Of a DNA stretch of 64,000 nucleotides, positions 1 to 11,915 are shown piece by piece. The stretch is from Motacilla alba alba (Eukaryota; Chordata; Aves; Passeriformes; Motacillidae). Positions within the stretch are counted from its first letter, which is position 1; every line of letters begins with the position of its first letter. The translations under genes were made by a program, and so were the position numbers. Under the pieces are notes generated by a model, which made no database searches, was not told the DNA's origin, and worked only from the letters and a program-made list of their open reading frames with translations. The stretch is taken from the NCBI RefSeq assembly GCF_015832195.1, contig NC_052028.1:4631501-4695500 (forward strand), in the 5' to 3' direction.

Positions 1-1392
1 TATCTGAAAGGCAGTTATTGGTTGGATGCTGAAAGCTACGAATCAATCCAAAGTCAAATCCATCAAAGCTGGTTTTTGTCAAGGACACGACACAACAGCA
101 CTCCCAAAACCATATCACAACAGCTGCTTTTTCTGTGTGTGTATGTGTGGTGGGGGCTTATATTTGTAGTTTTCTCATTACCTAACAATTATCTGGGGTT
201 TTATGGTCAAAGCATAACAAGGCCAATATATATCTGCCAGAAAAGCTGCAAACAGGAACACGTTCTATAAACAAACCCACAATTACTCAGTTTCACACCA
301 GCGATGAGGTCGCTGCTCTGCTGACACACACAGAACTTGTTCATGCTGTGCACCAGAAGCCTTAAAAAAAACCACTAAGGGATAGATGTGTGCAAAATGA
401 AAAATAAGCTATTTAGACTGGATTTAATTAGTATTTCCACACGATTATTAACAAATTAATGCTAGATAAAAGTATTGATTTTGCCCTTTAGTTGCAACTC
501 TTGCAAATGCAAAGGAAAAAAAAAGAAATTGTACAATATTACTCAAAAGCATAAAGTTCATCCAAATGATGAGGTTTCATAGCTTTCCAACCAACTCTAC
601 CCAGGAAGGAAAATTGTTCTTCTCCCATTAAAAAAAAAAAAAAAAAGAAAACTGTTTTTCCTCTCTTCAGTTGAAGATTTGCAGTAGAATGGTACTTTAA
701 AAGGTACTGAGGCTGTTTCTGCCTTAAAAAGTCTTTTGAGTGCTGCTATTTCTGTATCTCTCCAGTATGTATTTGCTGCTTTAGTTTTGTAGAAAAAAGA
801 AAATAGACTAAGTCAAGGATGTAAAACCACCCCATGGTAGAACAAGGAGATCTGACCACTCCTGTCCTTTTAGTGCTGTGTTGCTTATTAACTTCATAAT
901 TCAGCCTAATAATAGACACTAATATCACAATATTCCAAAATGACAACTTTTACTTCATAAATATATATACACACACATATACATGTGCTCAGATTAAAAA
1001 AAAAAATACCTGAACAATATCCTGGGAGAAATGTGACTTCCTACAGCAATAGCAACAGACACCAAATAACTTTTGTTACATCAGATTTTCAAAGGATGCA
1101 CATAATATCATTATTTCTGCAGGCATGCTATTTGATTTTGTCACACAGTTGAGCAAAACCTCACATTTAGAATGTCTTACGCTCAAAAAGGGACTCTTAG
1201 CTGGTCAGATGTATTATTAAACATGTTCAAAGCTGTAAACCAGGGAAAGAAATGGGGCCAGCTGCACAAAGCTTACACTGGGAAGGCAACATGGAGCACC
1301 AAGCATTTCACTGGATCTGCTCTGAGGTTCTGCTGCCTTGTTGTGGCTCCTTCTTATTTTTTCCCAAATTAAGGAGTGGCACAAGAGGTGAG
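1..1392. other. Non-coding AT-rich sequence with poly(A) tract
   Basis: No gene is visible here. The open frames are short and have no convincing splice borders or coding texture. A run of 17 A lies at 630-646 and a short alternating TA/CA stretch at 961-985. Both are ordinary slippage-prone simple repeats, and nothing before the poly(A) looks like a retrocopy. Confidence 0.7.
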
Positions 1393-1429
1393 ACTATTTG
1401 ATTTTAATCTCAGGTTAAAATCAAATAGT
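1393..1429. repeat. Perfect inverted repeat, 15-bp arms with 7-nt loop
   Basis: The left arm actatttgattttaa (1393-1407) is exactly the reverse complement of ttaaaatcaaatagt (1415-1429), with the spacer tctcagg between them. The pairing stops sharply on both sides. A perfect 15-bp arm is unusual in unique avian DNA. It could be a relic of a small inverted-repeat transposon, a recent palindromic mutation from template switching during replication, or an RNA hairpin if transcribed. The stem is AT-rich and shorter than a normal miRNA precursor, so a miRNA is unlikely. Confidence 0.9.
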
Positions 1430-1649
1430 TAGTATGGCAGTTGGCATGGCAGGGATTTGTTAGAAGCATAATAAAAAGTATCTGAATTGATAATGGAAAG
1501 GCTCCCTCAGGAGGAAATTCCCTTTGTAAACACTAAATCTAATACTTTCATTAGGAGGGGTATTAATGACAAAATGTTAGTAGTGTCACAACTAGGAAAA
1601 AAACCATGAAAAATCGGTATTATTTTATTTCACCCTATTGTGGGAGAAG

Positions 1650-1718
1650 CAAACAGCTCTGGATTTTGATTTGATGACTTTAATCATCAAAGTTCAACCT
1701 TTGACAAAGAGCTGTTTG
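1650..1718. repeat. Nested inverted repeat (11-bp outer, 8-bp inner arms)
   Basis: The outer arms caaacagctct (1650-1660) and agagctgtttg (1708-1718) are perfect reverse complements. Inside them, tttgatga (1670-1677) and tcatcaaa (1684-1691) form a second perfect stem around a 6-nt loop. The two stems are joined by unequal, poorly paired segments (9 nt on the left, 16 nt on the right). The whole 69-nt unit could fold as one interrupted hairpin about the size of a small miRNA precursor, but the asymmetric internal loop argues against efficient processing. It lies only about 220 bp from the palindrome at 1393-1429. Confidence 0.8.
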
Positions 1719-4700
1719 AGAAGCCCTACTTTGTCAGTTGAAGCCTGTACTACATAGAGACATTTCTAGTAGAAAGACGGGAAGGAAACAGAAAGCAGAG
1801 TTACCCATTTCTTCAAAGATCCTGGCATAATGTACCAAAAAAACCACAGGGCATACTTTCCTCCAGAAGAATTTATACTACAATGTGATCATGAGAAATA
1901 TGCACATATTTTACCCTGCACACCTCCACAGAGGCGCTCACAGTCACAGCCAGTTTATGCAGGGGGGCTGTCAGCACACATGTGTGGAGGAATAAAAGAT
2001 TTGCTGCACTTAGAAGGTACCCCCTTGAGGTCTTCAGTTCCAAGGCCTGTAGCTCATGGAGTAGCTGCTGATAGAAAAGTGGACTACAGATGACCACCAC
2101 AAATCATCCAGCCCATCCCCTCCCTGTCTAACCTCTGCTGGTAACCCTTTCTTTTCCATCAATCAGCAAATGATTCTCCACACTAGGACCCTTAAACTTG
2201 TGTTAAAGTAAAGTATTATAAAGGCTTTTAAAAGTATTCTGGGCACATGTAAAACCATTCTGAAATTAAGATAGCTTGAGCTGGGTACAGTCACCATTAC
2301 AGAAAGCTTCCCCATCTTGAAGCAGTTCAAACACAACCCAAAGCTGAACCAAAAGCTGCAGAGGATTCCAAGCAGCAGTAATCTGGGGCATCTACAAATG
2401 CCCAGGCTCTGTATCATTTGGGACTTTAACTACAGTGCATATTATAGCCCATCATTTCAGTGCTTTTCACCTGCACAAGAGTCTCTGACCTTCCTTGACA
2501 TTTAGCAGTCAATCCTGGTCCTGGTCAGATGGCAGGAGCACAGCCCCCATCCTGTGTGCTGAGGACTTGAGCAAGGAATTTCAAGTCACAAAGACACAAT
2601 GACCCAAAGTGGACCCAGTTATGGGCTTTGCCTTACAGTGCTTTACAGAGCTGCTCCTCCTTTCATATGATACTTGTTACCCTGTTTATCCCCTTATATC
2701 CATTTTTTTTTTAAATTCAATAAGTAAGTTCTATTCAGGCCTCACTCTGTGTCTACCAGCATGCTACTTGTTTTCTGCCCAAAACTTGCATTTAACTGAC
2801 CCTGCTGTTTGCTGACATTGCAGAGGATTTGCACAGATAAATATAACATTTCTCCACCTCCCTCAAGGTGAAACCATGATAAAGAGTAGAAGAACCTCCC
2901 AGCTGTCACAGCCCCATCCTGACCTGAAACTCAGAAAAACCAGGTTCTGTATCTGTTTACAGAGAGGTTGATAAATATTCTAAATATTCTCACTGGAGGC
3001 CTCTGAGATGAGACGGAAATGCTGCCACACCTCTTCTCCATCTCATTATTGATGTGTACGTACCTTTGCAATTCTGGCTTCATTTGTTGTGCTTACCCGT
3101 GCCATTTCCTGTCTTCATGTTGTCAGCTTATGTTTCATTCTTTTAATAGAAAATAGTTTATGAGTGAACGCCTGGAGGAACGAATCCTGAATGATGTGTG
3201 CTTTTGCACTTGTCAATCTTCTCCAGTCTTTAGCTTAAGATCTTTTGATAATCTTTATATTTGAAATGCTGGCAGTCTGTAGTTTAGCACCATTTTAGTT
3301 TAGATGAACAATAGCATTTAGAAAAGAGTGACAGAGGGGATTACTGGCTCCTGAGAGCTGCTGTTTGCCAGAGATCTGACCTGCATCCTACATCCACTGC
3401 TCACAGATGGAGAGGAACTTGTAAACGTGGTACTTGGATAATGCAGAAATTCCCAACCTTCTCAAATCTGCATTTTATTTTGCTTCCAGGGATTTATTCT
3501 CTGTTTTTGCAGATTTCTCAGTCTATGTCTCCAAATGTTTACTGCCTCCATAATGCAATGTCCCTCTACCAACTCAAAATTTAATCTCTAAATTCTCCTT
3601 ACATATTTGGTGTCATATGCACTACAAGCTTCCAGCTCAAGTACAAGTTTCTTGCTTTAATCGTATTTTTTTTTACTTCTCAGTAGGAGCAGCACTGCCT
3701 CCCCTAAACAGGTCACAGCTCAGTGTACACCTTGGTAATAATATTATAGTCAGTGTGAACATGTGTGACTAAGAGATATTAACCTATGCTAGTACCCTGC
3801 AGCCCCAGCAAGGCACAGAACAATTACTGTTATGTTTGCAGTTGGATACAGTCCCATGTTTCAAATGTGAGACCAATTTAATTTCTGAATTAACTGTTAA
3901 TTATATGAAAGTTTACTGTTCTAGGCTTAAAATAAATTAATGGGATTTTCTTTTAGAATGAATAAAATCTCTGGAACTTATAAACAGTAGCAAATTTAGC
4001 TAAGCTAAATTCACCTGCTTCTCTCAAAACCCTGAAAATATAAACCATTATGATAACCTTGAATCAATCAAACTCAAGAAATTTAATATTAAAGTGTTAG
4101 AACTACTGTAATATTTATAAGAATGTTTCAAATGAAGAACACGACTCCATGTTCTTTGTCAATACTGTAACTGCAGTTTATATTTTTAAAAAATGGTATT
4201 CTGCTTCCCAGAAAGCAACACACATTCTGGCAGAAAAGTGAATAGCCATTTCTTCACTGAATCTTAATCATTTGCCACAATAGCTGTGGTTTTTTAAAAA
4301 TAATCCTGTTCTTTAACTTGTCTTCTCACAACTGTTTACAAAACACAGCCATCAAAACCAAAGAGATGGAGAATCAAATGAATCAACTCGTTGAAACCTT
4401 CTGCTATGAATGTGATAGACAATTATAGATGTTCCTAGGTAGTCTGAGAACCTCTTCCTTGCTGCTCCTGTGTCTGTTGTGGCTCACAAGCCCACCAGGG
4501 CAGGGATCAGCCACTGAAAAGCTCCTAGTACTGTATACAGGATGAATAAAAAATGCAACTCTCAAGGTCATGAGGTGAAAACAAGGTACAGCTGAGGAGC
4601 ACTCACAGGAGCTTGTATCTCAGTTACCTTCATGAAGCAGAGATGATGAAAAAACAGCAGGTCAAGATGGAAGCTGTGTGAGCATCACACCTTTCAAAAG

Positions 4701-5270
4701 CTATCCCTTGGCTTTTGAATGAGAAGTTGTAACAGTTCCATTATTCATTTATGCCTTGGTGACATCACAAATACATCTTACTCCCCTCTTTCCTTCCTTC
4801 TCAGTGTATTTCTCCACATGAAGTGAGCAGCAATACTGCCCTTCACAACAGCCACCAGCACTGCCCTGGATCAGCAAGTAAAGCACTACATTGTTCACAC
4901 GTTCAGGAAATCCCTGCTTCAGGGAGGCTGCAGATGCTCTTCTGGGCCTCTCCTGCATGTGCCATCACACATGTAGGGTGACACATACCTCAGCAAGTGA
5001 GAAGTTTCCATTAGCAGTCATTTGGGTGAAGATGCAAGGAAAATAAGAAGCAGCAAGGAAATAGCTGATTTAATGAACTGACCTTCAGTATCCAAACGCC
5101 ACCAAAGTTTTAAATGTAGAGTGACCAAGTGTTACAATAAATATTAATCATTAGCCATTTCTTCGAAAGCCTCCTATTTTTCCCTTGTGGAGCTGATGAA
5201 AAGAAGGCTTATCATGTGTTTGAAAGCTAACTGTTCTCCTGTCTGACAACACAGGTGGCAGGGCAGCACC
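1719..5270. other. Non-coding unique sequence
   Basis: No gene or recognisable repeat is seen. A near-perfect palindrome aatttagct/agctaaatt with a one-base centre sits at 3993-4011. A chance-level exon-like segment (2824-2867, good acceptor, moderate donor, 44 nt) is listed among the rejected items. The rest is AT-rich with short open frames only. Confidence 0.6.
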
Positions 5271-5460
5271 TCAAAGAATCAGAATATGCTGAATTTAAGG
5301 GACCCATCAGGATCACTGAGCCCAGCTCCTGGTTTCCACACCCCTGGCTGTGCTGGAACACTCCACATGCATCATGCCATTAGTGATCCTTACATGTGGG
5401 CAGAAAATGTCTTTAAACCCCCGGACAAGCATCTTAATCTTTGGACATCATAACCTCTTC
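5271..5460 (-). mobile_element. CR1 LINE fragment, 3' end, minus strand
   Basis: On the plus strand the segment beginning near 5275 (agaatcagaatatgctgaat, then an aagggacccatcaggatcac word) reads like the reverse complement of the CR1 3' UTR, which in birds typically runs tail repeat, then a ggaagggacc word, then a catc..gag..ccag word. The match fades after about 5350 and is only suggestive to 5460. CR1 elements insert 5'-truncated, so a short 3' piece is the usual form. It is diverged and has no coding capacity. The family assignment is from memory of the consensus; the exact subfamily is not determined. Confidence 0.72.
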
Positions 5461-8400
5461 ATTGTACTCTATTAGACAGAAATCTAATAAGAAAACAAAG
5501 GATTTAAATAGAAAATAAATTACCACTATCAGGCTTATCCCTCTTTGTTACTTTCAAAGCTTTACTTTTAATGGGGAGAAAAAAAGGACTTATAAACTTA
5601 TAATATTCCACAAAAAATCCAGAAAAAAAAAATCAAGGCCAAGAAACAGAGTTCTTAACAATTCAGGATGAGTTTTTTTTTAAGTAATAAATTAACAAGC
5701 AAGTGTAGCTTTCATTCATATTCAGCAAGTATGTGAGCACTTCTTAAACTTTTGGAATATATTTATAATATGTTTAAATAGTTCAGTGAATGAGGGCAAT
5801 AGTAGCACTAATCAAAATATAAAAAACTATAAATGATTTCAGAAATACTTTTTATAACCACGAGATTAAAACTGTTCTTTAGAATGAAACCAACAAATTG
5901 ATGTTTTATTGAGGATGGAAAGTAGCAGCTTCATAACAAAAATACACTATGGAAAAACTGGACTATGAGTATTGAAAAAGATCACAAAATTAGTTCTCAT
6001 TTCAATGACCTGTTTGACTTCCAGAGTTCATCATTAGATCATTTCTTTCTCTTTTAAATCATCAGAGAGTCAAGGCCTACCATATTATGATGATACCAGC
6101 TAAGCTAAAACTGACAGCAAGAACAACCCACTGAAATCTCTTGCCTTGTTTCAGGTACTAAATAGGGTGCACTGGACAGAATATTTTTTCCCAGCTGCCT
6201 TCTATAATTTCTGATATCACTACAACAAGCTCTGGTTTTTCCTGCTCTTTTTCTAGACACAGTCCATTTCAACAAAGCATCAGCTCTGATTCACTAGAAC
6301 AAGATTAAAAGCCAGTAACATCAAGGTAATCAGAATCATTTCATGTTCAGCCTGGGACGAAATAATTTTAAATGAGCACGTTCATGCTAAAGGAATATCC
6401 ATACATTTAAAAAAATGAACAAACAAACAAACAACTTTTGGTTGTTTTTTTGTTAGTGTTTTTTTTAAACCCAACTACTACCAAAGTACTTTAAATTATC
6501 CTAGGGCATCAACAATTTGAGATTATCTGCTGGCTTCCAGCTATTACATAATGGGTAATTAGATGCTGAAAATTCCAGTGACTTAGAAAAATAGTCTACA
6601 TGCTAATTGCTTTTATGAGTCCTTTAATGCAATCTGGGGACAGAAAGAATTTTGGACTGTCTCTGAATAATAACATTACTGGCAGCAAGCCTAATTTCTT
6701 TTCCATTTTTTCCCCAGACATTTCTTAGAGGTTTTGATAATTTCTTTTCCTCTCCCTGTACACTATATATGTATACATTTTTACTACCACATTATTACAT
6801 TTTCTATTTAATTGCAACCAATGGTCACTGACCATTCCCAATGCAGTGTCACAGCTACCACTAGATTGCTACACCCCTATGAAAAGACACCTGTATTCTC
6901 AATTAGTTATTTGTTTCTCTTTTCCTGCTCCACACCCGTTTTATGTTACATTATAATTGAAAGACATTTGCTTTTCTTTCTCCTTCCAAATCCTCCCAGT
7001 GATCTTTGACATTTGACTTTCCTACAGACAGGGAACCATCAGAAATCTCATCTTGCTCTCGACAGGCTGACAGTGGTGAATTTTTTGGCAACAAAACTAC
7101 TACTGCCACAACACAGGCTGCTAGAAGCTTGGCATGGAGTGTTGCCTATAAACACCTCAAGAAATGAGGTGAATGTCTAGTGCTAAACTGTCAAAAGCAG
7201 AATGTTTGTGTGATTTAGTTGAGAAAACATTGAGTGAATTTGGGAAAACAGAAAACAAAACAAAAAACCTGAAAAGCTTGAACCTTCCTCAGAATATTCA
7301 AAACTAGTATGGATATATAGTAACACAGGAACTTCCAGAACACCACACTGACATCATCCAGTTAAAACTTTTTCTTTCAAACATGTATATGTATTAGCTA
7401 CAGGGTAACCCAGAAAGTTCACAAGTTTCCATAAATTTATGGTTTCCCTTCACCACCTGCTGTAATAGTGATGCCAGTCAACGGCAGGACAGCAGGGTTC
7501 AAGAGACACAAGGTTCAGAGCAGATCAGCCTAAACACTCAAACTTGCCAGCACAAAACAGATGAAAAATTCTAATTAAAAAGGAATCACAAGTGATTACA
7601 TTTACTGAAAAAGAGTGGGGTTTTTAATCTGTTTTGTCATGATTTTGGGGATGTAACCCGTGGGTGTACAGTGAATGACACAATTCTTCTCAAAACTGCA
7701 TGGGTCCCCTCTTTGACAGCCCAGTGCAAATCTGAGCATATGTACAAGGACCATGCTTATCAAGTCTTCCTTAAGAATTGATTATCTTTAATCACAGAAT
7801 TCTTGAAGAAAAGCTGTCATGGAGCAGTCTGTGCTACTGTGAACAATGGGCTTCTGGGCTGTTAAAGCCTCAGAGAAATCAATGAAACCAAACTGCTTCC
7901 AGAATGAGGTGGGTGGGAAATAGTACCTGGATTCTCTTCAGAGAAAGTTTAGAAGAGAAAAACAGGAAAAACCCAACTGTTGATGCACAGTCCCTTACGC
8001 AAGTCCAGCATTTCTGGGCATGACAATTCAGTGTTTATTCCATCTTCGGTCCAAATAGTTTCTGTAAAGGACTGACTGGCCTCTACCAAACTCTGTCCCA
8101 AAGGGCAGAATTACTGGCCTTGAGGCTGTGTACAAACAGGTGGAAATGAGAGTTTTGCTTGGGAAGTGTGAGGGCAAAGGTTAACCAAAGAGTTCTCCTA
8201 CACAGGAGGAGAGGCAGGAAGGCAGAGCTGGTTGGCAGGAGGAAGGAGAACACTTTTGCCTCTGAGAACACTACAAACAGAGGAAGACTCGGGACTGATT
8301 CCTGCCTCTAGATTGAACATGATCAGAACTGCAGATGCTACAAGCTCCTTGCTTTTTTTGCCTTTTAAATTCAATTTAGTCTCATTCTCTCAAGATTTCC

Positions 8401-9900
8401 TGCTCATGGTCCTACTGTCACTTAGGTACACCTCTGATCTAATAAAAATGCACTGTTATCACAGAGCTATTTAAGTAACAAAAAGAAAACCAGAAAGAGC
8501 AGATTACCAACATATGTAATTGTCCAAAGGAGGCAGACAGGTCTTTTGGCAAAATTGTCTATCAGAATTTAGAGTACAATATATCACTGTATTACCTACA
8601 CTAGTGGTGAGCTGCAATCAGCCCATGTGCAAGTAAGTAAAAATCAGAACAAGAGTGATTTATAATTAAACTAATCAAAATCTTACAGGTGGCATAATAA
8701 GTGCTTCTGAATTTTCCATGTGGCATGCTGATTGTTAAATCTTGATAAGGGCTGCTCTACATGAGACAAGCACCCCATTGGGCTCCATCAAATAGAAGTC
8801 TACATCTTAGAAATCTCAATTCCTTACACAAATCAGACCACAGAGACTGATGTGTATTGCTGAATGAACAATTGACCTTTGTGAAAAGAACTTCAAGGCT
8901 CTAAGAATGCATTATGGTGTGCAGAGTCTTTTGGAACTATAATAATCCATGTGCTTGCCCTCCAGTGCTTAGGAAAACCTTTTTCCTAAACAAACAAAAA
9001 AAAATCCCACACCGCACTTAAGTTTCCAACAAAATTTTTATCAATTTCTTAAACAATCAACCAAAAAAAACCCCACAAACCAACCAAACTTTTATTTTTG
9101 TAGCTTCATAATTGGATGTCACTACAGTCTCTGCTTACTCTAATAGGGTTAAACATACATTCTATCAACTGCTAACACAAATGAAATTATTTGATATTGT
9201 TATAGCTTTAGCTCTACAATCTTGACTTAATTTAGTGGGATTAAGATGTTCTATCTACTCTAATGTGTACCTGACCTCGGATTCTGACATGTCAATTACT
9301 TAGAAGATGGCATTATCTTCTAAGAAAAACAGTGATTCAAACAAGTCACGATGCATTCTCCTGGCAAACACAGAATTCAAAACACGCAAAAATTAATCTT
9401 TCTATAAATACTTCTCGATTATTTTTAATTACTTTAGATCTAAAAGCTGCACTCCTCTTCCCCCAGAAGCAGCACTGCTTTTGCTTTACCAAACCAGCCT
9501 GGGAAGGCAGTGAGAAGGAAGGCTGTGCCAACTCTAGTGCGGTCAAGTGGATGGAAGTCTGCTTGTGCTATCTGAATCACACATTGGCAGATGAAAAGAC
9601 ATGCCTTTTACCATCTGTAAATTTTAATGCACCAGATTTTGGCTGCCATGCAACCTAAAGTATTTACTTCACTGAGGTACACAGAAGGAAAAAAAGGACA
9701 TAAGTTTTTTTTCTAGATTTAAGTGACAGCACTAGATAAAATCAGTTTATGCTACAGTTTCACCATTTAAACTTATGCACTGAAGTAAATTTCTCATCTA
9801 TATAAAGATGTTCTGATGGAAAAACCCAAACCCTGATTGTCTCTTGATGTCTCCATAGCTTCCTTTCTGCATTTTAGAAGAGAACAAGCATGTGGATTTT
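5461..9900. other. Non-coding unique sequence with A-rich tracts
   Basis: No gene is seen. The stretch contains AAAC-type low-complexity tracts near 6418-6434 and 8985-9090, which are common in avian intergenic DNA and give spurious open frames. A candidate short exon-like interval around 6260-6328 has stops in all frames and was not kept. The longest frame (9332-9658) has no codon pattern or borders that I trust. Confidence 0.6.
6418..6470. repeat. AAAC tract followed by GTTT/T-rich inverted copy
   Basis: A (AAAC)4-like run at 6418-6434 is followed after a short ttttg spacer by gttgtttttttgtt and a further T run. The two halves are close to reverse complements with one mismatch, so the stretch can form an imperfect A:T hairpin. 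It is probably a slippage product. Confidence 0.7.
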
Positions 9901-11699
9901 TTCAAAGGTTTGAAAATGCCATTTCACTAAAACTGAAGGTATCTACAAATGCCTGATCCTTTCAGGGTTTGTAGTCTCAAAAGACCATTGCAAATGCAAA
10001 TAGCTATAGTTGTTACTGAGGAGACAGAAACAATGAGAAGGATAAGAATGGCAGTGGCAGAAATTATCTTCCCTGCAGCAGGAAGGCTGGAACCAGCTCT
10101 GTTTTGCAATAGTAACAAATGTAACACTGAGGGTAACTTCAATCAGCTCTCTGAACCTCACAGCCAATTTTAAATAACCATGATTTATGCTTTGTCCAAA
10201 GTGGTGCACAGTGGTGCAGCAAAATACCTTTGGCATATGAATACATTTGCCCCATTGCTCCCCCCTTCAGTCTTTGATCTCCTTCATATTAACCCCTTAT
10301 TTCTCAAAACTCTGTGCTAAATCAACTGATAACAAGCTTTCCCTATACTGGTTAATTATTCTGAGGATAAATGATTGTTTATGTCCCTAAAGCCAGAAAT
10401 GTACAACAGTAGTTACACTTTTGCATTGTTGTTTTTTTCTTGTCACTAGCACAAATAAGAAGGTAGTTGAAAATTTAAAGATGAACCCCCCCACCACAAT
10501 TTTTGGGGGAAAAATGTACACAAAAGGCAGATGTGAAGGCATGCTGTCTCTCCTATTGGTCTCATCTAAATTTGACAGTTCCTTTACAATTTTTCCTTGT
10601 TTTCACATGTTTAGCTTTAAGGACCATAAACTTCTATCTGAAGAATTTACATTAAGTAGCAAGAATAATGTCAAATTTATGCAAAATGTAAGAGAATTGC
10701 TGCAGATTAGCTGTAATTTTCATCAGTTGTACTCTAAAATGGAGGAAAATCCTTCACAGATATGTGAAACAAAATCCACTATTTCTGTAACAGAAGGAGG
10801 AAAAGCAACAAAGCCACAGAGGTACTGCACATATTGTAGAAAAGTCTTTAAGCAAATGCAAACTGGCAGAATGAAACTATGTGAATATAGAGAATAAAGA
10901 ACAAAATGAGAAAGATCAAATGAAAATCGTGCTGTTCATCCAGCTAAGGTGACTTCAACACCTACTGAAAACAAGAGAGACATTCCAGGCTGCAAGGGGT
11001 TTTCTTCATTCTGATCTCTCAGCATCTGATACTGAAAGCAGCACCAGAGATACTGAACATCTGGAAGCTTTAAAAATTCTATCACTCTACCAAATTAGAG
11101 AGGTTTTGTGAGCATTGTGGCTACTAAAGCTCATGAGAGCCCATCCCAGAAGCCAATCCCCACTGAACAACAGGAATGTTTCTGTTCCCAAAAGTGTTTT
11201 GGTGTTGGAATTTATCTTTACCCTGGAGAAAGTGAAAGCACAGGTGCAACCTCAGCCTTCAGAGCTGCGGCTCCCCTGGATCGCCCCATACCACCTTCCC
11301 TACCCAGACCTGTTCCCTTTTGCTGTCACCAGAGACAGCGACAAAAAGGCAGAATGGTCACACGTGCACAGAACACAGGAATATGCAAATAACTTCCACA
11401 TGTCAGAGATGGAAATATTTTCCAAGGCACCACACACACAAAGGCAATGTGTGCTTTAGCTCACTGTGCAGCACACAAGTGGCTCTGTTTGCAAACCCTC
11501 CCTGCCAGTGGCCATCAGACGAGTCCTCACAGACACTACACGACCCCCGTGGTACAGCAAAAGGACTGAACATCTCAGCTCTGGTTCCTATGATTTTCAA
11601 TTAAACTTCCTTTTCTGCTGGAACATGGATCACCTGCTCCACCACGCATACTTCTGTATTATTAATTTGTTAGCTTGCTGGAATCACAGTTGAAAACCT
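9901..11699. other. Unique sequence with the window's longest open frame; no gene accepted
   Basis: The frame 10421-10897 (plus, 158 codons) is the longest in the window. Its tail carries a YCTYCRKVFK word that resembles the start of a C2H2 zinc finger (C-x2-C-x3-F), but the two histidines are missing and the frame stops 18 residues later. A second GC-richer stretch (11115-11604) has overlapping frames of 94-114 codons. In about 128 kb of six-frame AT-rich sequence a frame of this length is not far outside chance. There are no introns, good start context or poly(A) tail to support a retrocopy. A degraded zinc-finger retrocopy cannot be excluded. Confidence 0.45.
9989..10001 (+). promoter_or_regulatory. 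Overlapping POU octamer words
   Basis: The string tgcaaatgcaaat holds two copies of tgcaaat sharing one base, the second forming a perfect ATGCAAAT octamer (9994-10001), the classical POU/Oct recognition word. It is a single short site in AT-rich DNA, so function is only a possibility. Nothing else around it marks a promoter. Confidence 0.25.
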
Positions 11700-11915
11700 T
11701 TCAGCCTTGGTTTGTGGCAATAAATTCAACTGACAGCTGAAATTTGGAACGCTCACTTAATATTGATTCTGAATGTAATAACAAGCGACATGACCTTTTG
11801 GAGGGTGTAAAATATGGCTGCCACAACATCTGTGCCACATTTCTTGCTGTGTAGTAATATGCTGTAGCAGCACGGAGCTGGCACTGAAGTTAAGCTTTAT
11901 TATCAAGCAGATCTC
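11700..11915. promoter_or_regulatory. Candidate conserved regulatory element
   Basis: This repeat-free stretch keeps scattered CpGs (gaacgc, agcgac, gcacgg) in an AT-rich setting and contains homeodomain-like and GATA/TCF-like words (taatattg, ctttattatc). The texture is like that of vertebrate conserved non-coding elements, and neighbouring frames are closed. This is a judgement of appearance only. No family or enhancer is recognised. Confidence 0.25.

Noticed and set aside
2088..2135. Possible CR1-like phrase (aaatcatccagcccatcccc)
   Set aside because: Match is too short and diverged to assign.
2824..2867. 44-nt exon-like interval with good acceptor and aag/gtgaaa donor
   Set aside because: Too short, donor moderate, no partner exon; expected by chance.
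10079..10132. 54-nt interval between ccctgcag and gagg/gtaact, open in phase 0
   Set aside because: Single short interval without partner exons; acceptor tract weak.
11866..11875. tagcagcacg, identical to the first ten bases of miR-16
   Set aside because: No complementary arm that would form a precursor hairpin exists on either side; only about five bases could pair.
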